A stretch of DNA of 40,497 nucleotides from Thermoplasmata archaeon (GTDB taxonomy: Archaea > Thermoplasmatota > Thermoplasmata > Thermoplasmatales > Thermoplasmataceae), in NCBI GenBank assembly GCA_021797555.1, contig JAJZZM010000007.1:1-40497 (forward strand), in the 5' to 3' direction. Below are positions 8,018 to 15,670 of the stretch, in pieces. The position numbers were made by a program, and so were the translations under genes. The notes beneath the pieces are model-generated. The model had not been told where the DNA came from, ran no database searches, and saw nothing but the letters and a program-made list of their open reading frames with translations. Numbering within the stretch: the first letter of the stretch is position 1; each line of letters begins with the position of its first letter.

Positions 8018-9463
8018 GCCAAGTGAGTTTGCAACCTTCCACTCACTTTGTTCCGTTGAAAGAACACTTGAAAGAGAGCTGTCAAATGTATGTATACCTG
8101 CTCCATCTCTTGTAGATGCCAGCGATAGCAATGAACTTATTATTGTTAAGTACGGACCATCAAATAATCCACCATCTGATAGCTGATATAGCCAGTCTGT
8201 TGGTTTGTTGGCAACTGTTTTTGCATCCAAATAGCTTGCATACTGTGATGGCGTATTATAATAATCTGTTGTTATATTGTTATAAAAGCTTGATGCTTTC
8301 CATTTTGTAAATACCATCTGTCCATTATATGATGCAAAGAATTTTGCAAATGTTAAACCCTGTGTTGCTGTTGATCCTGATGGCACTGCAATTGAATCAG
8401 AAACAAGGACGAAATATTTCCCAGTTCCCGGGAAATCCATAGACATTAACTTTATATTGCCTGCATCAGGTTTTAATGTACCGTTATTCATGTATACATA
8501 TGTTGAATTAACAGGATATGTTGTTACATTTAGATAATCATATGCATAATCTACATACCAGTTTCCATTTGCTTCAAATCCTACATCCTTATCTACAACT
8601 TTTGGTAGAGCCTGTGTCCATGTCATGCTTGTCTCTCCACTGTAACTATTATTTTCCATGGTAAGGAAATCACTGTTTGTTTCACCTACTATTTTAGCAA
8701 CCGTTGGATTGGATAAATTCAATGTACCATACATAAATTCATCATATAACGTGCCGTTTCCGCATGTTTTATTATCCAAAGCAAGGAATGTATCTTCCCA
8801 ATTTTGCATCTGGTCCCAGCCACCATCATCACCAGGTATTATCCATGGAGTTACTCCCTTTGCCTTCAATGCAGCTGTATCACTCATTAATGTGGTAAAG
8901 TTTAATGGTATTGGTAAATGGTTTTCTGCTAATGTCTGCGGGTTGAAATATAGCTGTGCTCCCTGATGCATATCAACAGGCAATGAATACATAGAACCGT
9001 TGTATGTACCTGCCATCAAAACCTGACAAAATGCAGTTGATGTTGTTAAACCGATGCTTGATGCTACAGAATTCATTTTTACAAATGATGCTGCCTTGCT
9101 AGGTGCTGCATCTATATAGCTTAATATTTCTGGTCCAAGATGTGTCTGGAATGTGTCAGGTGGCTTTCCCTCTTTTATCAATGCTAATATTGCACCTTTA
9201 GCTGCCGTTCCGCCAGCTCCTGGTTTTATTGTAGGTTTAACCAAATAGCCTGGATGAGATGCTTCGAAAGCTGATGCTTCCTTATCAAAGGCAATTTTAC
9301 CTTCGGTTGCCCACCATGTATAAAAGTAAACTGTTTTCTTTGCAGGATGTGTGAACTCATAAACCCCAACTCCAATGCCCGCTATAACTATAATAACAAC
9401 CACTATGGCTATTACTTTTTTATAACCACCACTTTTGGTAGGTGGTGCTTCAGGTTTCTCCAT
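7817..9463 (-). CDS. glcS: Membrane-anchored sugar-binding protein of the ABC operon (GlcS-like)
   Basis: The 548-residue protein captures sugar outside the cell and delivers it to the two permeases encoded just downstream. It has a Lys-containing head, a membrane anchor at about residues 17-38, a family 1-type binding domain rich in N-glycosylation sequons, and a C-terminal hydrophobic segment. An upstream in-frame ATG at 9478 would add five residues (MDTIT). I prefer 9463 (MEKPEAPP): the paralogue begins there, and in both genes the GCAAAA-TATA promoter lies 36-37 nt before this codon. Promoter-proximal IS DNA begins at 9618. The glucose specificity is inferred from the Sulfolobus-like ATPase and the nearby glucose dehydrogenase. 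Confidence 0.88.
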   Translation of the reverse strand: MEKPEAPPTKSGGYKKVIAIVVVIIVIAGIGVGVYEFTHPAKKTVYFYTWWATEGKIAFDKEASAFEASHPGYLVKPTIKPGAGGTAAKGAILALIKEGKPPDTFQTHLGPEILSYIDAAPSKAASFVKMNSVASSIGLTTSTAFCQVLMAGTYNGSMYSLPVDMHQGAQLYFNPQTLAENHLPIPLNFTTLMSDTAALKAKGVTPWIIPGDDGGWDQMQNWEDTFLALDNKTCGNGTLYDEFMYGTLNLSNPTVAKIVGETNSDFLTMENNSYSGETSMTWTQALPKVVDKDVGFEANGNWYVDYAYDYLNVTTYPVNSTYVYMNNGTLKPDAGNIKLMSMDFPGTGKYFVLVSDSIAVPSGSTATQGLTFAKFFASYNGQMVFTKWKASSFYNNITTDYYNTPSQYASYLDAKTVANKPTDWLYQLSDGGLFDGPYLTIISSLLSLASTRDGAGIHTFDSSLSSVLSTEQSEWKVANSLGFGFMGTLSHPFGGYLPPWVNSSTSTTVTADNAVHTNTSSNYSSSIYYVIAPFIAFVLGSLIMSDKR

Positions 9464-9483
9464 GGTGATAGTATCCATTAATA

Positions 9484-9500
9484 TTATTTATATCTTTTGC
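9484..9500 (-). promoter_or_regulatory. Promoter of the glcSTUV-like operon
   Basis: GCAAAAGATATAAATA on the minus strand has its TATA part centred near 9489, about 26 nt before the MEK start codon at 9463. It resembles the element upstream of the paralogous gene at 3579-3594. Confidence 0.55.
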
Positions 9501-9617
9501 ATATCTATTAATTGTAAGTTTAAGTTATTGTATATGTTTATATAGTATATATATAAATTCAGTTATTGATACTATTAAATACATTAGAATTAATAGAATT
9601 TATATTAGAAAATTATA

Positions 9618-9632
9618 TACCAGTTTCCAATA
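9618..9632 (+). repeat. Left terminal inverted repeat of the IS element
   Basis: TACCAGTTTCCAATA is exactly complementary to 10903-10917. Confidence 0.85.
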
Positions 9633-9687
9633 CTTAACCTTTGTCCTACCATGTCATATTTATAGAATGATTTAATTTTCAATTATT

Positions 9688-10686
9688 ATGAAAACAGTGA
9701 AGCAGATACTGAAAAAACCAGCTAATGAAATATCAGAATCAATGAATATTGATATAAACTCGAAGAGGATTAAATTCATTGACAATTTATATGCTATAAT
9801 CTACAGTGCACTGCATAGATATGATCTAACCGATACATCCATTGACAATGGAATAAGCAAATCATGGCTTTCAAAGCTTAATAACAGTAAATCATACATT
9901 CCATTCATTGAACTATTCTATAAATTATTAAAACTATACATTAAAGCACATGATTATAAAGTATACAGCAGGTACATGCGTGTACTGGCAATTGATTCCA
10001 CATTCATTAAAACATTTATAAATGGTTCAGGCAGTTACAAGGGAGAATCTAATGGAATTAAAATACATGTTCCTGCAATTGTATTTCCATTCACTGTTCC
10101 ACTGAATGCATACATATCATCTGCAAATGCAAATGATTCATCACGGTTTGATAATATAATTAATAATATTGATAATAAAATATTATACTCATCTATACTT
10201 GTATTTGATTTAGGGTACTATAATTTGGATAGGTTTAAATTACTTGCTGATAAAAATATATTATTTGTATCAAGAATAAAAAAGAATGCTGTTTACTCTG
10301 GATCCGGAACAGTCAATGGCCATGAAATGGTAAGAATGAATAATGGATTGAATTTAAGGATTGTAAGGGTGAATGTTGGAGGGATTGAATATAAGTATAT
10401 AACAAATATAATGAATTTACCTGATAGGTATATTTACTATGCATATAATTTGAGATGGAGCATAGAGGAATTATTTAAAAGAATGAAATCACAGTTAAAG
10501 ATAGATCATTTATTATCAAAATCATTAAATGGAATGATAATACAGGTATTCTCGTATATTATTGTGAACATGATAATGGAATCCATTGGTATTTTATTAT
10601 CATTCCCTGAAATCATAAGAGGTATAAGGCATGGAAATATAAGATATTTCAATAATATTTACAGTATTGATTTATCTAAAATATAG
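9688..10686 (+). CDS. IS4-family DDE transposase
   Basis: The 332-residue transposase mediates cut-and-paste movement of the surrounding element. The DDE triad is readable: first Asp in AIDSTFI, second Asp in VFDLGYYNLD, and Glu in RWSIEELFKRMK, the last matching the IS4 YREK-type signature region (Tnp_1 domain). A basic N-terminal segment probably binds the terminal repeats. There is no frameshift or stop. The length is slightly short for IS4 but within range, so the enzyme may be functional. The ATG at 9688 lies 55 nt inside the left repeat. Confidence 0.88.
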   Translation: MKTVKQILKKPANEISESMNIDINSKRIKFIDNLYAIIYSALHRYDLTDTSIDNGISKSWLSKLNNSKSYIPFIELFYKLLKLYIKAHDYKVYSRYMRVLAIDSTFIKTFINGSGSYKGESNGIKIHVPAIVFPFTVPLNAYISSANANDSSRFDNIINNIDNKILYSSILVFDLGYYNLDRFKLLADKNILFVSRIKKNAVYSGSGTVNGHEMVRMNNGLNLRIVRVNVGGIEYKYITNIMNLPDRYIYYAYNLRWSIEELFKRMKSQLKIDHLLSKSLNGMIIQVFSYIIVNMIMESIGILLSFPEIIRGIRHGNIRYFNNIYSIDLSKI

Positions 10687-11010
10687 TTAAAATACATAGG
10701 TACGGGATACCCATATGGGAATGCCTTACACACCCTCCAGTAAATATTATAAACTTTTATTTAAGAATTTCTGATATTTTCATAATTCATGCATTAAATT
10801 TTACCAATTGATTGATAATCGGCATTTCTGTGATAATAATTGCCATGGATTATAGATTAAATGAAGATAGGTTGCCAGGGGAACAGTAGAGAAAGATATT
10901 AATATTGGAAACTGGTAAGTAAGTAATAAGATATAGCTTATAAGATTGTAATATTTTATTAAAATTGTATTAGTAGAAAATTATTTAAGTTATACAATTA
11001 ATACATATAT
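10687..11010. other. Non-coding stretch: IS right end plus dehydratase promoter region
   Basis: From 10687 to 10917 lies the non-coding right part of the IS, including a 10-bp palindrome CCCATATGGG at 10710-10719. The remaining 93 bp contain a weak TATA-like TTATTTAAG near 10981-10989, about 26 nt before the dehydratase ATG. I see no gene here. Confidence 0.6.
10903..10917 (-). repeat. Right terminal inverted repeat of the IS element
   Basis: The plus strand reads TATTGGAAACTGGTA, the exact complement of the left repeat at 9618-9632. Confidence 0.85.
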
Positions 11011-12168
11011 ATGAAAATTATTAATTTTAAATCATACATAGTGAGAAATACATGGAAAAAGTGGGTTTTTATAGAAATTGTAACAGATGACGGATCAAAT
11101 GGATATGGAGAAGCAACTGTATATGCTGATCAATTTGGATTGATAAACCATATTAAGGATATAAAAAAATTTATACTGAATAAAGACCCTTTTAATGTAA
11201 GAAAATTAATAAATGAATGGTTTTTATCGACATTTAACAGGAGCAGGGATATTGTAAATATATCATTGATAAGCGGTGTTCAATCTGCCTGCTTTGATTT
11301 AATAGGAAAACATTTTGGATCAACTATTTATAATTTATTCGGCGGACCCGTAAGAGATAAAATAAAGGTATATGCCAACGGCTGGTATACAGGTATAAAT
11401 AATATAGAGGATTGGGGCAAGGGGGCAAAAAAGGTAGTAAATAAGGGTTATAAGGCATTAAAATTTGATCCTTTCGGTTCAGGGTCTGGATTTTTAGATT
11501 ATGACGAATATAAAAAATCAATGGATATAATAGAAACGGTACATAATGCAGTAGGGGATAAAATAGAGATGTTAATCGAGGGTCATGGCAGGTTTAACAG
11601 ATCTATGGCAATGAAAATAGGAAAGGAACTTGAAAAATACGATAATATAGGCTGGTTTGAGGAGCCTGTTATACCGGAGGATATAAATGGATTATCGATA
11701 CTATCTAAAGCCTTAAAAATTCCCATAGCCGCAGGTGAAAGATTAGTAACATCGTATGATTTTACGGAATTGTTTAAATTGGGTGCGGTAAGTATAGCAC
11801 AGCCGGACCTTGTAAATACCGGAGGTATAATAGAGATACTAAAAATAGGTGCAATGGCAGAAGCAAACAATATTGCAATAGCACCGCACCAGGCTGAAGG
11901 CCCTTTAAATACGTTTACAACATTGAATACTGATGCCTTATTGAATAATTTAAAAATACAGGAAATGTTTGATGAATTTGCATATCCAGAGTGGGTAAAT
12001 AATATTGTTGATAAAAAACCAGAGGTAAATAATGGCTATGTAAAATTGCCGGATAAACCAGGAATAGGAATAAACTTAAAAGATAGTATAAATGATTATA
12101 TAGCAGATGAAAATGACAGTGATTTTAATCTATTCTCCGAAGGATGGGAAAAAAGGGGATTTAAATAA
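11011..12168 (+). CDS. Enolase-superfamily sugar-acid dehydratase (probable gluconate dehydratase)
   Basis: The 385-residue enzyme belongs to the mandelate racemase/galactonate dehydratase group. It probably converts D-gluconate (and perhaps galactonate) to the 2-keto-3-deoxy acid in the non-phosphorylative Entner-Doudoroff route. Metal-ligand positions are Glu190 (LIEGHGR), the EEP motif at 217-219 and Glu243 (GERL); His293 (PHQ) is the expected catalytic base, with Asp266 (QPDL) nearby. YANGWY and KALKFDPFG are shared with the Sulfolobus gluconate dehydratase as I recall it. It is followed 56 nt later by glucose dehydrogenase, the preceding step, which strongly supports the substrate. The exact substrate range is inferred. 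Confidence 0.82.
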   Translation: MKIINFKSYIVRNTWKKWVFIEIVTDDGSNGYGEATVYADQFGLINHIKDIKKFILNKDPFNVRKLINEWFLSTFNRSRDIVNISLISGVQSACFDLIGKHFGSTIYNLFGGPVRDKIKVYANGWYTGINNIEDWGKGAKKVVNKGYKALKFDPFGSGSGFLDYDEYKKSMDIIETVHNAVGDKIEMLIEGHGRFNRSMAMKIGKELEKYDNIGWFEEPVIPEDINGLSILSKALKIPIAAGERLVTSYDFTELFKLGAVSIAQPDLVNTGGIIEILKIGAMAEANNIAIAPHQAEGPLNTFTTLNTDALLNNLKIQEMFDEFAYPEWVNNIVDKKPEVNNGYVKLPDKPGIGINLKDSINDYIADENDSDFNLFSEGWEKRGFK

Positions 12169-12187
12169 ATATAATTTATAGAACTTA

Positions 12188-12200
12188 GAAAGTTATATAT
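12188..12200 (+). promoter_or_regulatory. BRE-TATA element of the glucose dehydrogenase gene
   Basis: AGAAAGTTATATAT precedes the ATG at 12225 with the TATA centre about 28 nt upstream. The gene may therefore have its own leaderless promoter in the 56-nt gap after the dehydratase gene. Confidence 0.45.
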
Positions 12201-12224
12201 CTGTTATATTATTATATTTATTCT

Positions 12225-13301
12225 ATGAAAGCGATAACTGTTAACCCTCCAGATGCTGGAGTAACTATTAAACATGTAAATTACAGAAAAAATGGAGTTA
12301 AAATAAAAATTTTAGAGAACGGAATATGTGGAACAGATCGGGAAATTGTGAATGGTGAATTAAATTCTGCGGCCCTGCCATATAAATATAATTATCTTAT
12401 CTTAGGGCATGAGGCAATAGGAACTATAATGGAAGACCGGGTTATATTTAAAAAGGGAGATATAGTAATGCCAGTAAATAGGAGAGGTTGTGGAAGGTGC
12501 CTAAACTGCTTAAATGGTAGGCCAGATTTCTGTGAAACGGGAAATTTTATTGAGGCAGGAATAAAGGGAATGCAGGGATTTATGAGTGAATATATCTATG
12601 ATGATGAGAATTATTTGATCAAGGTACCTGAAGATATAAAAGATATGGCTATACTGGCACAGCCATTATCAGACCTGGAAAAATCTTTAGATGAAATAAT
12701 AAATATACAGAAAAGGATGATATGGACATGCAGTGATAATACATTCCACTGCCGCAAAGCATTAGTAATAGGAACAGGCACTATAGGAATATTGTTTTCA
12801 TTGTTATTAAGAACCTATGGATTTGATGTTACAATAGCAAATAAAAGATATGCCAGTGAAAATGAATTAAAAATATTCAATCTTGCGGATATAAGGTATT
12901 ATAATTCCATGAATGGCTATAGTTTTGGTGAAAATACATTTGATTTAATTATAGAAGCATCAGGTTCAGATGCAAATGTAATATCAGAAACGATAGGATT
13001 TATAAAAAATAATGGAATACTGGGTTTATTTGGCTTTATTAAAAGAGGGGACCTTACAGTAAGCAGATATGTACTTCAAAATATTGTTTACAAATCGATT
13101 GTAATTGCCGGTTTAATTAACGGGCAGAAGCCACATTTTGAAATGGCAATCAATCATTTAATACAGTGGAAGCATTTATTCCCGGGAATAGAAAAATTAT
13201 TGATAACTGATTCAATAAAAATTGATGATGAAAATAAAATAATAAATGCATTAACAAAAAAAGCAGGTGGCGAAATCAAAATAAAAATATTATGGCATTA
13301 A
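12225..13301 (+). CDS. gdh: Glucose/galactose 1-dehydrogenase (zinc MDR family)
   Basis: The 358-residue enzyme oxidises glucose to gluconolactone with NAD(P), the first step of the archaeal Entner-Doudoroff route. The catalytic zinc site is Cys35 (ICGTDR), His62-Glu63 (GHE) and Gln146 (AQPL). The structural zinc site is Cys89, 92, 95 and 103. The Rossmann motif is GTGTIG (183-188), and ANKR after the second strand suits binding of the NADP 2'-phosphate. The texture (AQPLxDxEKS, WTCxD, YYNSxNGY, LVNGQKPHF-like, GEIKIxILW) is much closer to Sulfolobus glucose dehydrogenase than to the Thermoplasma enzyme as I recall it. The last 4 nt overlap the convergent gene downstream. Confidence 0.92.
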   Translation: MKAITVNPPDAGVTIKHVNYRKNGVKIKILENGICGTDREIVNGELNSAALPYKYNYLILGHEAIGTIMEDRVIFKKGDIVMPVNRRGCGRCLNCLNGRPDFCETGNFIEAGIKGMQGFMSEYIYDDENYLIKVPEDIKDMAILAQPLSDLEKSLDEIINIQKRMIWTCSDNTFHCRKALVIGTGTIGILFSLLLRTYGFDVTIANKRYASENELKIFNLADIRYYNSMNGYSFGENTFDLIIEASGSDANVISETIGFIKNNGILGLFGFIKRGDLTVSRYVLQNIVYKSIVIAGLINGQKPHFEMAINHLIQWKHLFPGIEKLLITDSIKIDDENKIINALTKKAGGEIKIKILWH

Positions 13302-14260
13302 TTTAAACTATTTTTATAAATTGTTAACACTGCCCTTAAATCCCTCAATGCAAGTTCAGGCTTAAATGGTACATCTGCATTGTTTTCCACACTCTTTTTA
13401 AATTCTTCTATTTCCTCTGTATAAACATCATATTTTTCAATGTTCAGCTTTTTGCCATTCATTATTAAATCACCGTAAACCGTTCTTATTTTATCATCAA
13501 TGCCCCATGGAGTCCTTGATTTATAATCCTCATATATTGACCCCTTATTCCCAATAATTTCAAATGCAGGCACTTCTGGGGGGTTGTGGTATGACCATGA
13601 ATAGAAAAATAATCCAGTAATCCCATTCTTAAATTTAAATAGTGCAGATGTATTATCTTCACCTTCTATTACGGATCCTAAATGGCTGCTGGAGCTATAT
13701 ATATCTGAATATTCACCACCAAAATTTAATAGTGTATCTATAAAATGAATGCCGCCATCTATCAACGAACCACCTCCCATATATTTTTGATTCTGCCTCC
13801 ACCCTTCATGTGTAAAAAATCTCTGGTCCCTTACTATTAACGTATTTACATTTCCTATTGCATTATCTTTGATCAATTCCATTGCCTTCCTCACAGAAGG
13901 GTCAAAGAAGTACTGATCAGACACCATGAATTTAACATTATATTTCTTTGATGCATTTATCATTTCTTCAGCATCTTCTATTGTTGTTGCTATCGGTTTT
14001 TCTATTATTACATTATTCTTATTTTTCATAGCTTTTATTGCCATTTCCTTATGCAGATAATGTGGCACTGTTAAATCAACAATGTCAAAATGATCCTTTA
14101 AAGCAACATCATAATCATTATAAACCTTTTTTATGTCCAATCTTTCTGTTACATCATTGACAACTTCCTTATTCCTTTCGACAATACTTATTTCCATGTC
14201 TTTTATTGCAGACAGATGCATTTTGCCGAAACCTTTTACTCCAACTACAAGAATTTTCAT
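13298..14260 (-). CDS. Gfo/Idh/MocA-family oxidoreductase
   Basis: The 320-residue NAD(P)-dependent sugar or polyol dehydrogenase has an N-terminal Rossmann fold (GVKGFGKMH), the family EKP motif (IIEKPIA) whose Lys takes part in catalysis, and the C-terminal GGGSLIDGGIHFIDTL signature with the active-site Asp and His. Length is typical. The gene faces the glucose dehydrogenase tail-to-tail, and their TAA stop codons overlap in 13298-13301. The neighbourhood suggests another sugar-oxidising role, but the substrate is unknown. A TATA-like AATAAATAATT lies around 14280-14290, inside the end of the next gene, so it may have its own promoter. Confidence 0.85.
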   Translation of the reverse strand: MKILVVGVKGFGKMHLSAIKDMEISIVERNKEVVNDVTERLDIKKVYNDYDVALKDHFDIVDLTVPHYLHKEMAIKAMKNKNNVIIEKPIATTIEDAEEMINASKKYNVKFMVSDQYFFDPSVRKAMELIKDNAIGNVNTLIVRDQRFFTHEGWRQNQKYMGGGSLIDGGIHFIDTLLNFGGEYSDIYSSSSHLGSVIEGEDNTSALFKFKNGITGLFFYSWSYHNPPEVPAFEIIGNKGSIYEDYKSRTPWGIDDKIRTVYGDLIMNGKKLNIEKYDVYTEEIEEFKKSVENNADVPFKPELALRDLRAVLTIYKNSLN

Positions 14261-14274
14261 GATTAATATATTAT

Positions 14275-14730
14275 TTAATAATTATTTATTTTTTTGTATT
14301 TTATATAAAAGACCATAGATGATATAATGAGGAATGTGAAAAGTGTAAAGGCATAAGCTAAAAGCTTTTCACCCGTATAATATCCACCAAGGTGCCCAGT
14401 ACTGCCATATATTGTCCTTATATAAAAATCTGAAAAGAAACCTAAAATAATGGATAACAATGCAAAAATAAGAAATAAAAAACTTAATGTTAACGTATAA
14501 TTTTTTTCATAGGAATAATTTTCATAATTTAAAGGATATTTTATTAACTTTTCATTAAATAAATAATATATTAAAATAAGCCATAATGTAGAAACAAGCA
14601 TTAAAAAAAATGGTGATATGTAAAGACCTAAAGCGTTATCGGATAACATTGATAAATCTATAATAAAAAAGAATATAAACCACCCAATAGATAATATTGA
14701 TGTGAGAATTTTATATGCATAATTTTCCAT
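14275..14730 (-). CDS. Small four-helix membrane protein, unrecognised
   Basis: This 151-residue hydrophobic protein has four predicted membrane helices, at about residues 5-28, 32-56, 73-100 and 124-145. The loop between helices 3 and 4 is short and Gly/Tyr-rich. I do not recognise a family, and there are no charged catalytic motifs. It lies 14 nt upstream of the Gfo/Idh/MocA gene in the same direction and could be co-transcribed with it. Confidence 0.6.
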   Translation of the reverse strand: MENYAYKILTSILSIGWFIFFFIIDLSMLSDNALGLYISPFFLMLVSTLWLILIYYLFNEKLIKYPLNYENYSYEKNYTLTLSFLFLIFALLSIILGFFSDFYIRTIYGSTGHLGGYYTGEKLLAYAFTLFTFLIISSMVFYIKYKKINNY

Positions 14731-14820
14731 AGTGATATAAATATGAATAGCTATATAAATTATTGCATGCTTTAATTATGCCTATAAAACTATATTTAAA
14801 AATATAACTTTGTATATAAA

Positions 14821-14832
14821 TAAATTTAAATC
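14821..14832 (+). promoter_or_regulatory. TATA box of the carbonic anhydrase-like gene
   Basis: TAAATTTAAATC is centred about 26 nt before the ATG at 14853, consistent with a leaderless transcript. Confidence 0.5.
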
Positions 14833-14852
14833 AATATTATTATTAACTTTAT

Positions 14853-15377
14853 ATGATATATGAATTTGAGAATAGAATCCCAGAAATAAGTGAAAAAGCC
14901 TATGTCTTTGATAATGCAGTTATAATAGGAAGGGTGACTATAAAAGACAATGCCTGGATCGGCCCTGGTGCAGTTTTACGTGGTGATTACGGAGAAATCA
15001 TGGTTGATGAATATTCTGCAATTGAAGATAACTGCGTAATACATGCAAGGCCCGGAGAAAAAACATATATAGGAAAACATGTAACAGTAGGCCATTTATC
15101 TGTAATCCATACAGGAAAAATTAACGATTATGCAGTTATAGGCATGAATGCAACTGTTTCCGATTTTGCTGAAGTAGGCATATGGTCTGCAGTAGGAGAA
15201 GGCGCGGTTGTAAAAAATAAGGATAAAATACCAGATGAATCCATAGCAGTTGGTGTGCCTGCAAAGGTCATAGGAAAAATAAATGATGATTATAAAAAAT
15301 TGTGGATTGATTATAAAAATAATTATAATACATTCTGCACAAGGTATAAAAATAATTTAAAAATTATAAAAAAATAA
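14853..15377 (+). CDS. Gamma-class carbonic anhydrase-like hexapeptide-repeat protein
   Basis: The 174-residue left-handed beta-helix protein would form a trimer binding zinc or iron between subunits and may hydrate CO2. The three metal-ligand histidines are in place: His64 (VIHARPG), His81 and His86 (GHLSVIHTG). Arg43 and Asp45 (RGDYG) and Asp59-Asn60 are the usual accompanying residues. The acidic proton-shuttle loop of the Methanosarcina Cam enzyme is absent, as in the shorter CamH/YrdA type, so activity is uncertain. The C-terminus ends in a Lys/Asn-rich helix. Confidence 0.85.
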   Translation: MIYEFENRIPEISEKAYVFDNAVIIGRVTIKDNAWIGPGAVLRGDYGEIMVDEYSAIEDNCVIHARPGEKTYIGKHVTVGHLSVIHTGKINDYAVIGMNATVSDFAEVGIWSAVGEGAVVKNKDKIPDESIAVGVPAKVIGKINDDYKKLWIDYKNNYNTFCTRYKNNLKIIKK

Positions 15378-15384
15378 TTTTATC

Positions 15385-15535
15385 TTAAAATAAATTTCTA
15401 TTATATAATAAAATTATCAATCTGCCATTAATATATTTACAAATTTCGTTATAGGCCTTTTTTATAACTCTTTAACAATATGAACCACACAATAATCCCA
15501 CATTCATCAAATTTCTTAAGGTATGATAAATTCAT
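15385..15535 (-). pseudogene. Possible decayed small coding remnant
   Basis: On the minus strand an ATG at 15535 opens MNLSYLKKFDECGII and runs 27 codons to a TAA. A single frameshift in the A-run there leads into KKAYNEICKYINGRL and a stop near 15385. The joined reading looks like a winged-helix or transposase tail, but the family cannot be named. The rest of the 15378-15670 spacer shows no gene. Confidence 0.2.
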
Positions 15536-15670
15536 GCCTGTATATTTATATATAAAAATAATAACATCACGCTGTAATTGTTTCATTTATTTTTGTACCA
15601 AATTCCTATGCTTAATAATTCTGAATCAATAATATTAACTATATTTATAAAAAATTAAAAGCAATTATAA

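Larger units (their letters stand above)
9618..10917 (+). mobile_element. IS4-type insertion sequence, 1300 bp
   Basis: The element is bounded by perfect 15-bp inverted repeats TACCAGTTTCCAATA (9618-9632 and complement at 10903-10917) and carries one full-length transposase gene. About 216 bp of noncoding DNA separates the gene from the right repeat. I see no target-site duplication flanking it (left flank ends AAATTATA, right flank begins AGTAAGTA), so the insertion is old or an end has been rearranged. Confidence 0.8.

Noticed and set aside
10710-10719. Palindrome CCCATATGGG as an operator
   Set aside because: It lies inside the IS right end and is not repeated at any promoter in the window, so a role in sugar regulation is unsupported.
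15421-15600. Possible tRNA or small RNA in a slightly GC-richer spacer
   Set aside because: No cloverleaf, T-loop or box A/B-like sequence can be traced. It reads better as a weak coding remnant.
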